This document shows positions 4,616 to 11,067 of a stretch of DNA of 11,067 bases, piece after piece; positions within the stretch are counted from its first letter, which is position 1, and every line of letters starts with the position of its first letter. Location: the NCBI GenBank assembly GCA_947253735.1, contig CAMYAU010000048.1, positions 1 to 11,067 on the forward strand. The letters run 5' to 3'. The translations under genes and the position numbers were made by a program. Under the pieces are notes generated by a model. That model did no database searches. It saw nothing but the letters and a program-made list of their open reading frames with translations, and was not told where the DNA came from. The DNA is from an uncultured Varibaculum sp. Lineage in GTDB: Bacteria > Actinomycetota > Actinomycetes > Actinomycetales > Actinomycetaceae.

Positions 4616-7177
4616 ATGAAACGGATGAAGCGCTTTTGGTGGGGAAAACACCCGGGCTTCATCGTGACTATCTGGTTGCTAACCGTAACTCTCGCCATCG
4701 TCGCAGTATTTTCGGGTCTAGGGGGAAAACCACTATTTGAAAGGTTAATTACCCCCCAGCCGGCCAGCCCCGCTTCGGAATCAGCCGTGGGTAAGAAACT
4801 GTATGAGCAAGGCCACGGCGATACCTATCCGGTAACGGCAGTAGTTGAAATACCGGATTTAGAAAAACATGCTGATCAGATTGCAAAAATGCTGCGCCCG
4901 CTACACGCGGATCTGTTGCAGGTAAGTAAGGTAAAACAGATCGCAGATCCCTTTATCGCCTTTGACCCCCAGCTCCCCGCCGGGAAAAAAGCTCAAGAAC
5001 AAATCGACCGGGCATTAGCGCAGGCATTAGCGCAGGGAAGAACCCAGGCCGAGCAAGTCGCTAGAGCTAAAGGCGCTAGTGGCCAGCAACTAGAAAAAGC
5101 AAAACAGCGTGCCGAAAGGGAGGTTAAAAAAGCTTTCAACAGTCAGCTACCCCCGGCTTGGAAAACTATCCAGTCCAGTGAACTCCAGCAGATGATTGCC
5201 GAGGACGGGAAAACTTTCCTAATCAACGTGCAGCTAGCTGCCAGTGGCTATGACCAGGTTGACCCAGATGCTCGCGACCAGGTAGCCCGGATTTTAGAGG
5301 CAATACCTGATTATTTTTCCGGTTCTAACGTTACTGCCACCGTTAATGTAGTCGATAACATCGGTTTGCAAAATGCTGCCAATGGGCAAGTCAAAGCCGA
5401 TATGTTACGCGGGGAAGGAATTTCGATTCCAATTTCTCTGCTGATCATGACCATAGTTTTCGGGGGAATGTTAGCTGCCTTGCTGCCGCTAATGGGAGCC
5501 GGGGCTGCCATTGGAATCACCTTAATGCTGATCCTGGCACTGACTTATCTGATCACTGTGGAATCATTCGTAGTCAATATTGTTTCTTTCCTCGGGCTGG
5601 GACTATCGATTGACTACGGATTACTAATCGTGTCTCGTTACCGTCATGAACTGCATAAACGTGGTATTCACGGCCAGGAAGATACCTTTATTTTTTACCC
5701 TCGCGTGCTGCAATTATTAGTTGCTTCGCGCCGCGAAGGCGATAGGAAAATCGGTATCGCCACTCGGAAAGATTACCGCACCCAACTCCTGCGTGCCCGC
5801 AAACCCTATCTTCAGGCTCTAGATAAAACTATGGACACTGCCGGAGCCACGGTTTTCTTTTCGGCTCTAATTGTCTCCCTCGCGATCTTGGGGCTATGTA
5901 TCTTCCCGCTACCATTACTGCGTCTGATGGGCATCGGCGGAGTGTTAGTAACCATGCTGGCGATGATTTCTAATATGACGTTTTTGCCTGCCCTGATGAT
6001 GCTGTTCGGACCGAGCCTGGCTTCTCCCTCCAAGTTTTCCCACTGGATGAACTGGATACGCCGCCATTTACTGCGCCGCTCCCGCGAGCGCTCCGAAGAC
6101 GATCCCTCTCCCGTTTTTCGCGCCGTATCAACTTTCGTTACCCGCCGTCCCTGGCCAGTGCTAGTAGTGGTGACCCTAGTGTTAGTGGTGATGTCCCTTC
6201 CGCTCTACCAGATGCAAATGCGTTCCTCCGCGGTAGAATCGATGCCGCGGTCAATCCCGCAAATCGGGGCATTATGGGATATGTGGGAACGCTTCCCCGA
6301 CTCGGCAAACCCACAAATCCGTTTGGTAGCCAAAACCACCCCGCAAAAGTTGCAAACTTGGGCAGAAGAAGAAGTGGAACCACTATCCCATGTGAAACGA
6401 ATTCGGCCCGCCGAAGACCTGAAAATCGATGGCCAACAATACGCGGCTCTGGATGTTTACACGAAAGAAAAAGATGCCTTCGCCGCGCAAGTGAAACAAG
6501 AAATGCAAGAGGTACGCCAGTTACCTGCCCCCTTTAAAATTTGGGTGACCGGAGAAGCTGCACTACAAACCGATTTCCAAGACACCCTTTATGAATACGC
6601 TCCCTACGTATTTGCGGTAGTCGCCCTCACTACCTATTTAATGTTGTTCCTGATGACCGGGGCGTTGCTGCTACCACTGCAAGCCTTGGTATTAAACATG
6701 GTGTCGTTAATGTCTTCCTTAGGGGTAGCCGTATGGGTTTTCCAATATGGTCATGGAGAGAAGCTGCTAGGTTTCACTTCCTTGGGCGCAGTGGAATCTT
6801 ATGTAGTGGCGATCGTATTTTGCTTCGGTTTTGGCTTATCAATGGATTATGAAATGTTCCTAGTTTCTAGGGTGAAAGAAATCTGGGATGAAACCGCAGA
6901 TAACAAACGTGCGGTGCGGGAGGGACTTACCCATTCGGCCTCAACTATTACTTCCGCTGCACTAATTCTGTTAGTAGTGTTCCTTGGTTTTACCACCGGA
7001 GGCATCCAAGCCATTAAACAGATTGGATTTACTTTAGCGGTGGCGGTAGCCCTGGACGCTACTTTAGTACGCATGGGACTAGTACCCGCCATTATGGCAA
7101 TCTGCGGAAAAGCTAATTGGTGGGCTCCCAAATGGCTGCGGTCTTTCCACTCCCGGCTGCCCCTTCCTGGACACTAG
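4616..7177 (+). CDS. MMPL/RND-superfamily transporter
   Basis: An 853-residue inner-membrane exporter of the MMPL family, whose members use the proton gradient to move lipids, siderophores or drugs. The order is: membrane segment about 13-34; extracytoplasmic porter domain 1 (about 40-268) with an Ala/Gln/Lys-rich coiled coil at about 124-176; a bundle of helices with LGLSIDYGLLIVSR, whose D333-Y334 is the expected proton-relay pair; a cytoplasmic basic stretch near 495 (RRHLLRRSRERS); a shorter porter domain 2; and a second bundle with LSMDYEMFLVSR (D744-Y745). Both pairs being intact argues for an active transporter. The loop after the first SRYRHEL is longer than usual. The substrate is unknown. 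The ATG at 4616 has no Shine-Dalgarno; M4 (4625) is an alternative without one either. It is separated from the upstream pair by 200 bases and a stem-loop, so probably has its own promoter. Confidence 0.93.
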   Translation: MKRMKRFWWGKHPGFIVTIWLLTVTLAIVAVFSGLGGKPLFERLITPQPASPASESAVGKKLYEQGHGDTYPVTAVVEIPDLEKHADQIAKMLRPLHADLLQVSKVKQIADPFIAFDPQLPAGKKAQEQIDRALAQALAQGRTQAEQVARAKGASGQQLEKAKQRAEREVKKAFNSQLPPAWKTIQSSELQQMIAEDGKTFLINVQLAASGYDQVDPDARDQVARILEAIPDYFSGSNVTATVNVVDNIGLQNAANGQVKADMLRGEGISIPISLLIMTIVFGGMLAALLPLMGAGAAIGITLMLILALTYLITVESFVVNIVSFLGLGLSIDYGLLIVSRYRHELHKRGIHGQEDTFIFYPRVLQLLVASRREGDRKIGIATRKDYRTQLLRARKPYLQALDKTMDTAGATVFFSALIVSLAILGLCIFPLPLLRLMGIGGVLVTMLAMISNMTFLPALMMLFGPSLASPSKFSHWMNWIRRHLLRRSRERSEDDPSPVFRAVSTFVTRRPWPVLVVVTLVLVVMSLPLYQMQMRSSAVESMPRSIPQIGALWDMWERFPDSANPQIRLVAKTTPQKLQTWAEEEVEPLSHVKRIRPAEDLKIDGQQYAALDVYTKEKDAFAAQVKQEMQEVRQLPAPFKIWVTGEAALQTDFQDTLYEYAPYVFAVVALTTYLMLFLMTGALLLPLQALVLNMVSLMSSLGVAVWVFQYGHGEKLLGFTSLGAVESYVVAIVFCFGFGLSMDYEMFLVSRVKEIWDETADNKRAVREGLTHSASTITSAALILLVVFLGFTTGGIQAIKQIGFTLAVAVALDATLVRMGLVPAIMAICGKANWWAPKWLRSFHSRLPLPGH
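5011..5034 (+). repeat. In-frame 12-base tandem duplication in the MMPL coiled coil
   Basis: GGCATTAGCGCA occurs twice without mismatch at 5011-5022 and 5023-5034, followed by a further GG. It encodes ALAQALAQ within the helical insert of porter domain 1. A 12-base unit keeps the frame and could vary in copy number by slippage. Confidence 0.8.
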
Positions 7178-7190
7178 GGCGGTTCCAGGA
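7165..7190. terminator. Weak stem-loop between convergent MMPL and dnaB
   Basis: TCCTGGA (7165-7171) and TCCAGGA (7184-7190) form a 7-base-pair stem with a 12-base loop holding the MMPL stop codon TAG (7175-7177). There is no U tract on either strand. With only 38 bases between the two convergent stops it is the only candidate for ending either transcript here. Confidence 0.3.
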
Positions 7191-7215
7191 CGAACAGGCG
7201 ACGCTACCAGAAAAT

Positions 7216-8541
7216 TTACTCGCGGGCGGGATTACCAAACTTAGACAAACGCCCGAGGAAGGTTAAGGGAATGGTTGCGGTCGGACCGTTACGGTGTTTA
7301 GCGATAATCACATCTGCCTCCCCGGGACGATCTTCCTGATTGTAAACTTCCGGGCGATTCAGCAGCATTACCACATCCGCATCCTGTTCCAATGAACCAG
7401 ATTCTCGTAGGTCAGCAAGCATTGGTTTATGTTCGATTCGTTGTTCGGGTCCCCGGTTTAGCTGGGCGACTGCCACCACCGGGATTTCTAGTTCTTTAGC
7501 TAGCAGTTTTAAAGAGCGAGAAAACTCCGCTACTTCTTGTTGCCGGGACTCTACCCGTTTACCGGAACTCATCAACTGGAGGTAGTCCACCACTACCAAT
7601 TTCAAGTCATTTTGCTGCTTCAGCCGTCGACATTTTGAACGTATCTCCGGCATGGTCATATTCGGAGAATCATCTATATACAGCGGAGCCTGGGAACAGC
7701 GGGATAGCACCTGGGCTATTTTTGTCCAATCCGCGTCCTCTAAATCTCCCGCGCTGAGCCGCGACATAGACACCCCGGATTCCGCGGAAATCATGCGCCG
7801 CGAAATCTCCGTTCCGTCCATTTCTAGACTGAAAATCACGGAAGTAAGGTCGTGATGGATCGCCGCGTTTCTACAAAAATCCAGTGCCAAGGTAGATTTA
7901 CCCATTGCCGGGCGCGCGGCCACAATCACCAATTGCCCCGGATGCAGACCATGAGTGAGGTTATCTAACTGATAAAAACCGGTAGGAACCCCCGAAGACA
8001 TACCCCCATTTTTTTGCAGTTCTTGCAGCTCGGTTACGGTTTCATCTAAAAATTCGGTGATGGGGCGGTAGTCTTCGCTATCGCCGCGTTCACTGACTGC
8101 ATAGATTTCACTTTGCGCCTGGTTGATCAGTTCATCTACGTCGCCGCCATCATCGGCGTAACCCAGTTGTACCACCCGGGTACCCGCTTGCACCAGGGAA
8201 CGCAGCTGCGCCCGCTCGCGCACGATCCGGGCATAATATCCCGCGTTTGCGGCGGTAGGAACCCCGGAGATTAATTGATGTAAATAGGGGGCGCCCCCGA
8301 TTCTCTCCAGATCACCGCGGCGTTTTAGTTGCCCAGCTACGGTAACCGCATCTACGGGTTCGCCGCGCCCAAATAGATCCAGTACTACTTCGTGGATGGT
8401 TTGATGCACCGGGCGATAGTAGTCTTCTCCCCTGATCGTCATGGTGACATCCGCAATCGCATCTTTGGAGAGCATCATCGCTCCCAATACGGATTGTTCA
8501 GCAGCAATATCTTGCGGAGGCGTACGATCAAAATCTGCCAT
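7216..8541 (-). CDS. dnaB: Replicative DNA helicase DnaB
   Basis: The hexameric helicase that unwinds DNA ahead of the replisome and recruits primase. From the ATG at 8539-8541 the protein has 441 residues, the normal family length. The N-terminal domain (about 7-105, PPQDIAAEQSVLGAMM and the HQLISGVPTAANA segment) is followed by a linker helix region and the RecA-like domain. Walker A is ARPAMGKST (209-217), the catalytic Glu lies in SLEM (E240), Walker B is VVVDYLQLM (316-324), then AQLNR (359-363), RESGSLEQDAD (379-389) and KHRNG (415-419). All are uninterrupted, so there is no intein. I prefer the ATG at 8541 to the GTG directly before it (8542-8544) because AGGAGG then has a five-base spacing rather than two. 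CACAAT on the minus strand at 8575-8580 could be its -10. Confidence 0.97.
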   Translation of the reverse strand: MADFDRTPPQDIAAEQSVLGAMMLSKDAIADVTMTIRGEDYYRPVHQTIHEVVLDLFGRGEPVDAVTVAGQLKRRGDLERIGGAPYLHQLISGVPTAANAGYYARIVRERAQLRSLVQAGTRVVQLGYADDGGDVDELINQAQSEIYAVSERGDSEDYRPITEFLDETVTELQELQKNGGMSSGVPTGFYQLDNLTHGLHPGQLVIVAARPAMGKSTLALDFCRNAAIHHDLTSVIFSLEMDGTEISRRMISAESGVSMSRLSAGDLEDADWTKIAQVLSRCSQAPLYIDDSPNMTMPEIRSKCRRLKQQNDLKLVVVDYLQLMSSGKRVESRQQEVAEFSRSLKLLAKELEIPVVAVAQLNRGPEQRIEHKPMLADLRESGSLEQDADVVMLLNRPEVYNQEDRPGEADVIIAKHRNGPTATIPLTFLGRLSKFGNPARE

Positions 8542-8696
8542 CACAACCTCCTAGAAAGAATTTTAAGCCCTTTGATTGTGCCACATTCCGGCGGTAGAAC
8601 CAGAAAACCTGTTGTTGAAAACTCGCTAATTTTGGTGCAGACAGTGTTAATAACCTGTGGAAATATCAGGAAATATGTGGGTATTTAATGACGCCA

Positions 8697-8727
8697 AGTT
8701 TATAAACCAGTTACAAACTGGGAAACT
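8697..8727. repeat. Nested inverted repeat, possible operator
   Basis: The inner arms CCAGTT (8707-8712) and AACTGG (8716-8721) are perfect around ACA. The outer arms AGTTT (8697-8701) and AAACT (8723-8727) are also perfect. The symmetry is slightly offset between the two levels (five bases between outer and inner arm on the left, one on the right). It lies 49 to 79 bases upstream of the MATE start. Confidence 0.45.
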
Positions 8728-8737
8728 ACTAACAGAG

Positions 8738-8758
8738 TTATTCACAGATTGTGTATAG
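8738..8758. repeat. Two facing DnaA-box-like sequences
   Basis: TTATTCACA at 8738-8746 fits the DnaA-box consensus TTATNCACA exactly. Three bases later TGTGTATAG (8750-8758) is, on the minus strand, CTATACACA, one base off the same consensus. The pair is head to head and ends 17 bases before the MATE start codon, so a bound protein would cover the MATE promoter or leader. It is about 200 bases upstream of dnaB. Confidence 0.5.
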
Positions 8759-8775
8759 AAAATAGGGGAAGATTC

Positions 8776-10089
8776 GTGGAAAAGCCTAAACAAACTAGTC
8801 TTAACCGTAAGATTTTGGCTCTGGCTTTACCCGCCCTCGGATCCCTAATCGCCGAACCGCTTCTAACCATGGCTGACTCCATTTTGGTTGGACATGTAGG
8901 AACCCCAGATTTAGCAGGATTAGCTATCGGCTCCACCGTACTTACCCTGGTTGTGGGAATCTGCGTATTTCTCGCTTACACCACTACAGCGGTTACGGGC
9001 AGAGCCATTGGAGCTGGTAAACGCGCTGAAGGTCTCCGACTAGGTATTCAGGGAATGTGGTTGGGAGCGCTGGTCGGGGCAGCACTGGCGGTAGTGTTGA
9101 TAGTTTTCGCTCCCCAAATTATTGGCTTTTTCGAAGCTGAGCCGCAAGTGGCGAGTTTGGCACGCCGCTACTTGACGGTATCGGCCCCCGGACTCATCGC
9201 CATGCTATCCGTTTTAGCTGCTAACGGGGTATTGCGGGGACTATTAGATACCCGCACTCCCCTCCTGGTTACCACCAGCGCAGCAATCCTCAACGTACCG
9301 GTATCCGCATTCTTAATTTTCGGCTGCTCTTTCGGGGTGGCAGGTGCCGGCGCTGGCACCGCAATTTGTCAGTTCTTTATGGCTATGTGGCTGTGGATAG
9401 TGGTGATTAAGAAACTGCGCGCCGAAGGAGTATCAGCGCGCCCTGATCTAAAACTAATCTTCCGTTCCGGGCTGCACGGATTGCCCTTAGTTCTCCGCTC
9501 CTTGTTCCTACAGGCTGCCATCGTAGTCACCACTTGGCAGGCGGCTCGTTTAGGGGCAGTAACTTTGGCGGGCTATCAGATTCTAAAAACCCTATGGACG
9601 CTCGCAGCATTCGGATTAGATGCTTTAGCGATCGCCGCTCAGGCGCTCCTTGCCAACGCCCTGGGGGAGGGTGACAAACGAAAAATTCGGGTTCAAATCT
9701 CCCAGTTAAATCGCTGGGCGCTAGTGTCTGGCACCCTGATTGGTCTGGTATTTGCGGCCACCTCTAGCTTTTCGCCGCACCTTTTTACCAGTGATCCCCA
9801 GGTGATCGCAGTTAGTGTCCCCGCCATCATCGTGGTGGGTCTTATGCAACCGGTGGCAGCCTTAACTTACATCTACGATGGTTACTTGATCGGCGCTGAT
9901 GATACTAAATACCTGGCAAAAGCGATGACAATAGTATTTATCACCTATCTTCCAGCAATTTTACTAGCTGGCTTGCTACCGGCAGGAGCTATAGCTTTAG
10001 CCGGGTTATGGGCTATCTACGGGGTGGTTTTCATCGGTGGGAGGGCGCTCTCGCTTTGGCTGCGCATCCGCACCGATGCTTGGCTCTAG
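8776..10089 (+). CDS. MATE-family (DinF-like) cation-coupled efflux protein
   Basis: A 437-residue inner-membrane antiporter of the MATE family, which exports drugs or metabolites using a sodium or proton gradient. About twelve hydrophobic segments fill the protein. The opening ALALPALGSLIAEPLLTMAD, then SILVGH, is typical of the DinF branch, with the membrane acidic residue D34. ANGVLRGLLDTRTPL (about 195-209) and FGLDALAIAAQALLANALGE in the second half are also characteristic. I start at GTG 8776, which has GGGGA at 8765-8769; the frame is open back to a TTG at 8749, but that has no ribosome binding site and would overlap the DnaA-like boxes. The gene stands alone on the plus strand, ending at a strong terminator. 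Substrate unknown. Confidence 0.93.
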   Translation: MEKPKQTSLNRKILALALPALGSLIAEPLLTMADSILVGHVGTPDLAGLAIGSTVLTLVVGICVFLAYTTTAVTGRAIGAGKRAEGLRLGIQGMWLGALVGAALAVVLIVFAPQIIGFFEAEPQVASLARRYLTVSAPGLIAMLSVLAANGVLRGLLDTRTPLLVTTSAAILNVPVSAFLIFGCSFGVAGAGAGTAICQFFMAMWLWIVVIKKLRAEGVSARPDLKLIFRSGLHGLPLVLRSLFLQAAIVVTTWQAARLGAVTLAGYQILKTLWTLAAFGLDALAIAAQALLANALGEGDKRKIRVQISQLNRWALVSGTLIGLVFAATSSFSPHLFTSDPQVIAVSVPAIIVVGLMQPVAALTYIYDGYLIGADDTKYLAKAMTIVFITYLPAILLAGLLPAGAIALAGLWAIYGVVFIGGRALSLWLRIRTDAWL

Positions 10090-10142
10090 CTGCGATTAAT
10101 ATAATTCCCTTTACTGCTGACAGCTGTCTAGTTTATTTATAG

Positions 10143-10188
10143 AAAAAGTAGGGTGAGCGGGGTCTTAACCTCGCTCACCCTACTTTTT
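10143..10188. terminator. Bidirectional intrinsic terminator between the MATE gene and rplI
   Basis: The arms 10143-10162 and 10169-10188 pair over 20 positions with one G-U wobble, around a 6-base TCTTAA loop. The arms start with five A and end with six T, so an RNA from either strand has a GC-rich stem followed by a U run. It can end the MATE transcript from the left and the ssb-rpsR-rplI transcript from the right. Confidence 0.93.
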
Positions 10189-10220
10189 TATTAGCTAAGC
10201 GCTGCCTAGTAGGGATTTAC

Positions 10221-10682
10221 CTACTTGCCGCCCTCAACGTTGACAAACAGTTTGGCGCTAATATCTTCATGCAAATTGATTTGAATCTGATATTTTCCAA
10301 CCGCTTTAATCGGTTTTTCGATAATAACTTTGCGCCGGTCAATAGTTTGCCCGATCTGTTCTTTCACCGCTGCTACCACGTCTTGGGTAGATACGGCTCC
10401 AAAGAGGCGACCAGAATGGCCCGCCCGCTTGGAAACAACCACGGTATTGTGGGCTTCAATAGCATCCCGTACTGCCCGGGCGTCCTCAACATTAGAGATT
10501 TCCCGGCGTCGGCGCGCCCGAATCATTTCGTCGATCTGCTTTTGGGCTCCCTTAGTCCAAGGGTGCGCCATTTTCCGCGGTACCAGGTAGTTGCGGGCAT
10601 ATCCGCGAGCTACGGTTACTACGTCACCGGAAGAACCCAGCCCCGGTACATCCATATTCAAAATAATTTTGGCTGTTGCCAT
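10221..10682 (-). CDS. rplI: 50S ribosomal protein L9
   Basis: L9 binds 23S rRNA near the L1 stalk through its N-terminal domain and reaches out of the subunit through a long helix; it supports reading-frame maintenance. The 153 residues have the expected plan: N domain with DVPGLGSSGDVVTVARGYAR and NYLVP (about 11-35), connecting helix (about 40-75, with EMIRARRRREISN), and C domain with SGRLFGAVSTQDV (about 90-102) and IEKPIKAVGKYQI. Length is near the family norm. The ATG at 10680-10682 has AGGAGG just upstream. It lies 15 bases after the rpsR stop, within one operon, and is its last gene, since the terminator follows. Confidence 0.97.
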   Translation of the reverse strand: MATAKIILNMDVPGLGSSGDVVTVARGYARNYLVPRKMAHPWTKGAQKQIDEMIRARRRREISNVEDARAVRDAIEAHNTVVVSKRAGHSGRLFGAVSTQDVVAAVKEQIGQTIDRRKVIIEKPIKAVGKYQIQINLHEDISAKLFVNVEGGK

Positions 10683-10697
10683 GACTAGACCCTCCTA

Positions 10698-10940
10698 TCA
10701 GCGACCAGAACTTGTGTAGGGAAGCAACGCCATTTCGCGGGCATTCTTAACTGCTTTAGCGATGGCGCGCTGTTGCTGAACGCTAACTCCGGTAACCCGG
10801 CGCGAACGAATCTTTCCACGATCGGAAATAAACTTCCGCAAGAACGGGGTGTCTTTATAGTCGATTTTTTCAACCGGCAAATTACGTAGCGGATTAGCCT
10901 TTTTCTTTATCGGCTTCGCGCGAAGAACTTTCTTCGCCAT
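10698..10940 (-). CDS. rpsR: 30S ribosomal protein S18, cysteine-free form
   Basis: S18 pairs with S6 on the platform of the small subunit. The 80-residue protein has KIDYKDTPFLRKFISDRGKI at about 25-44 and then RSRRVTGVSVQQQRAIAKAV and NAREMALLPYTSSGR, all family signatures. Many actinobacterial S18 proteins bind zinc with a CxxC pair in the N-terminal part plus a Cys after RRVTG; here those places read NPLRNLP and GVSV, and the protein has no cysteine at all. It is therefore the zinc-independent type. The ATG at 10938-10940 has AAGGAG upstream. The gene follows ssb by 44 bases and precedes rplI by 15. Confidence 0.97.
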   Translation of the reverse strand: MAKKVLRAKPIKKKANPLRNLPVEKIDYKDTPFLRKFISDRGKIRSRRVTGVSVQQQRAIAKAVKNAREMALLPYTSSGR

Positions 10941-10984
10941 ATTTACTCCTTAATGGTGTGACCCTAAGGTCTTATCCTGAAACT

Positions 10985-11067
10985 TTAGAACGGCGGTTCG
11001 TTGTCACCGTCATTATCGCTGGTGGCAGGAGCAGCCCAGGGATTATCATCCGCGGACGGTTGCGCCG
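10985..11067 (-). CDS. ssb: Single-stranded DNA-binding protein SSB, C-terminal end only
   Basis: Only the last 27 codons are inside the window, the rest lying beyond the right edge. They read AQPSADDNPWAAPATSDNDG followed by DNEPPF and TAA. This is the disordered acidic tail and terminal hexapeptide by which SSB recruits other replication and repair proteins; family tails end in DDIPF or close variants. The location directly upstream of rpsR and rplI is the standard rpsF-ssb-rpsR-rplI order, which supports the call. The OB-fold DNA-binding domain cannot be seen. Confidence 0.88.
   Translation of the reverse strand, partial: AQPSADDNPWAAPATSDNDGDNEPPF

Larger units (their letters stand above)
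8542..8775. promoter_or_regulatory. Divergent control region between dnaB and the MATE gene
   Basis: This 234-base region must hold promoters for dnaB (leftward) and the MATE gene (rightward). For dnaB, CACAAT on the minus strand at 8575-8580 is a possible -10 with TTCTGG 19 bases upstream as a poor -35; the leader would be about 27 bases. No clear promoter is seen for the MATE gene, though the stretch 8630-8760 is AT-rich. Two symmetrical sites, listed separately, lie at 8697-8727 and 8738-8758. Confidence 0.4.

Noticed and set aside
7216..8541. Intein in dnaB, as in some mycobacteria
   Set aside because: The Walker A, SLEM, Walker B and AQLNR regions are continuous and the protein has normal length.
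8542..8544. GTG start for dnaB one codon before the ATG
   Set aside because: It would leave only two bases between AGGAGG and the start; the ATG at 8541 has a better spacing.
8630..8760. Chromosomal replication origin (AT-rich spacer with DnaA boxes next to dnaB)
   Set aside because: Only two good boxes are seen, and dnaA and dnaN, which normally flank an actinobacterial oriC, are absent. Looser matches near 8655 and 8677 each miss two bases.
8749..8775. Earlier TTG start for the MATE gene
   Set aside because: No ribosome binding site precedes it, and the added residues do not belong to the MATE family N-terminus; GTG 8776 has GGGGA at a proper distance.
10269..10688. Plus-strand open frames opposite rplI
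   Set aside because: They are shadows of the clearly identified L9 gene.

Overview
The window looks like a piece of chromosome from a moderate-GC actinobacterium, possibly an Actinomycetaceae relative. The case rests on the ssb-rpsR-rplI block lying close to dnaB, an MMPL transporter with both intramembrane Asp-Tyr pairs, AGGAGG-type ribosome binding sites with some GTG starts, and roughly half G+C with free use of CTA and TTA leucine codons. The genus is an inference and cannot be fixed from this sequence. There are no tRNA or rRNA genes, insertion sequences, CRISPR arrays or phage genes that I can see.

Left part, all on the minus strand: the N-terminal two thirds of a proton-translocating NAD(P) transhydrogenase alpha subunit (pntA, running off the left edge), then csrA, and upstream of csrA a 147-residue acidic protein of unknown function. 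The unknown gene and csrA form a two-gene operon behind a recognisable promoter, with no flagellar gene or fliW beside them in the window.

Middle part, plus strand: a two-gene unit of unrecognised membrane proteins. The first has about eight membrane segments between Pro/Tyr-rich tails; the second has two membrane segments and a TPR-like C-terminal region. The unit ends in a perfect stem-loop that contains the stop codon. It is followed by an MMPL/RND-type transporter of 853 residues that appears to lack a Shine-Dalgarno sequence.

Right part: dnaB (replicative helicase, minus strand, no intein), a divergent MATE/DinF-type efflux gene (plus), a near-perfect bidirectional terminator, and then rplI, rpsR and the 3' end of ssb on the minus strand. 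The MATE gene sits in opposite orientation between rplI and dnaB, which often lie together in actinobacteria, so here the ribosomal/ssb operon and dnaB must be transcribed separately.

The points most worth a second look are the csrA operon with its unknown partner and a CsrA-like site over the csrA start codon, the paired membrane proteins, and two inverted pairs of DnaA-box-like sequences, one upstream of pntA and one between dnaB and the MATE gene.
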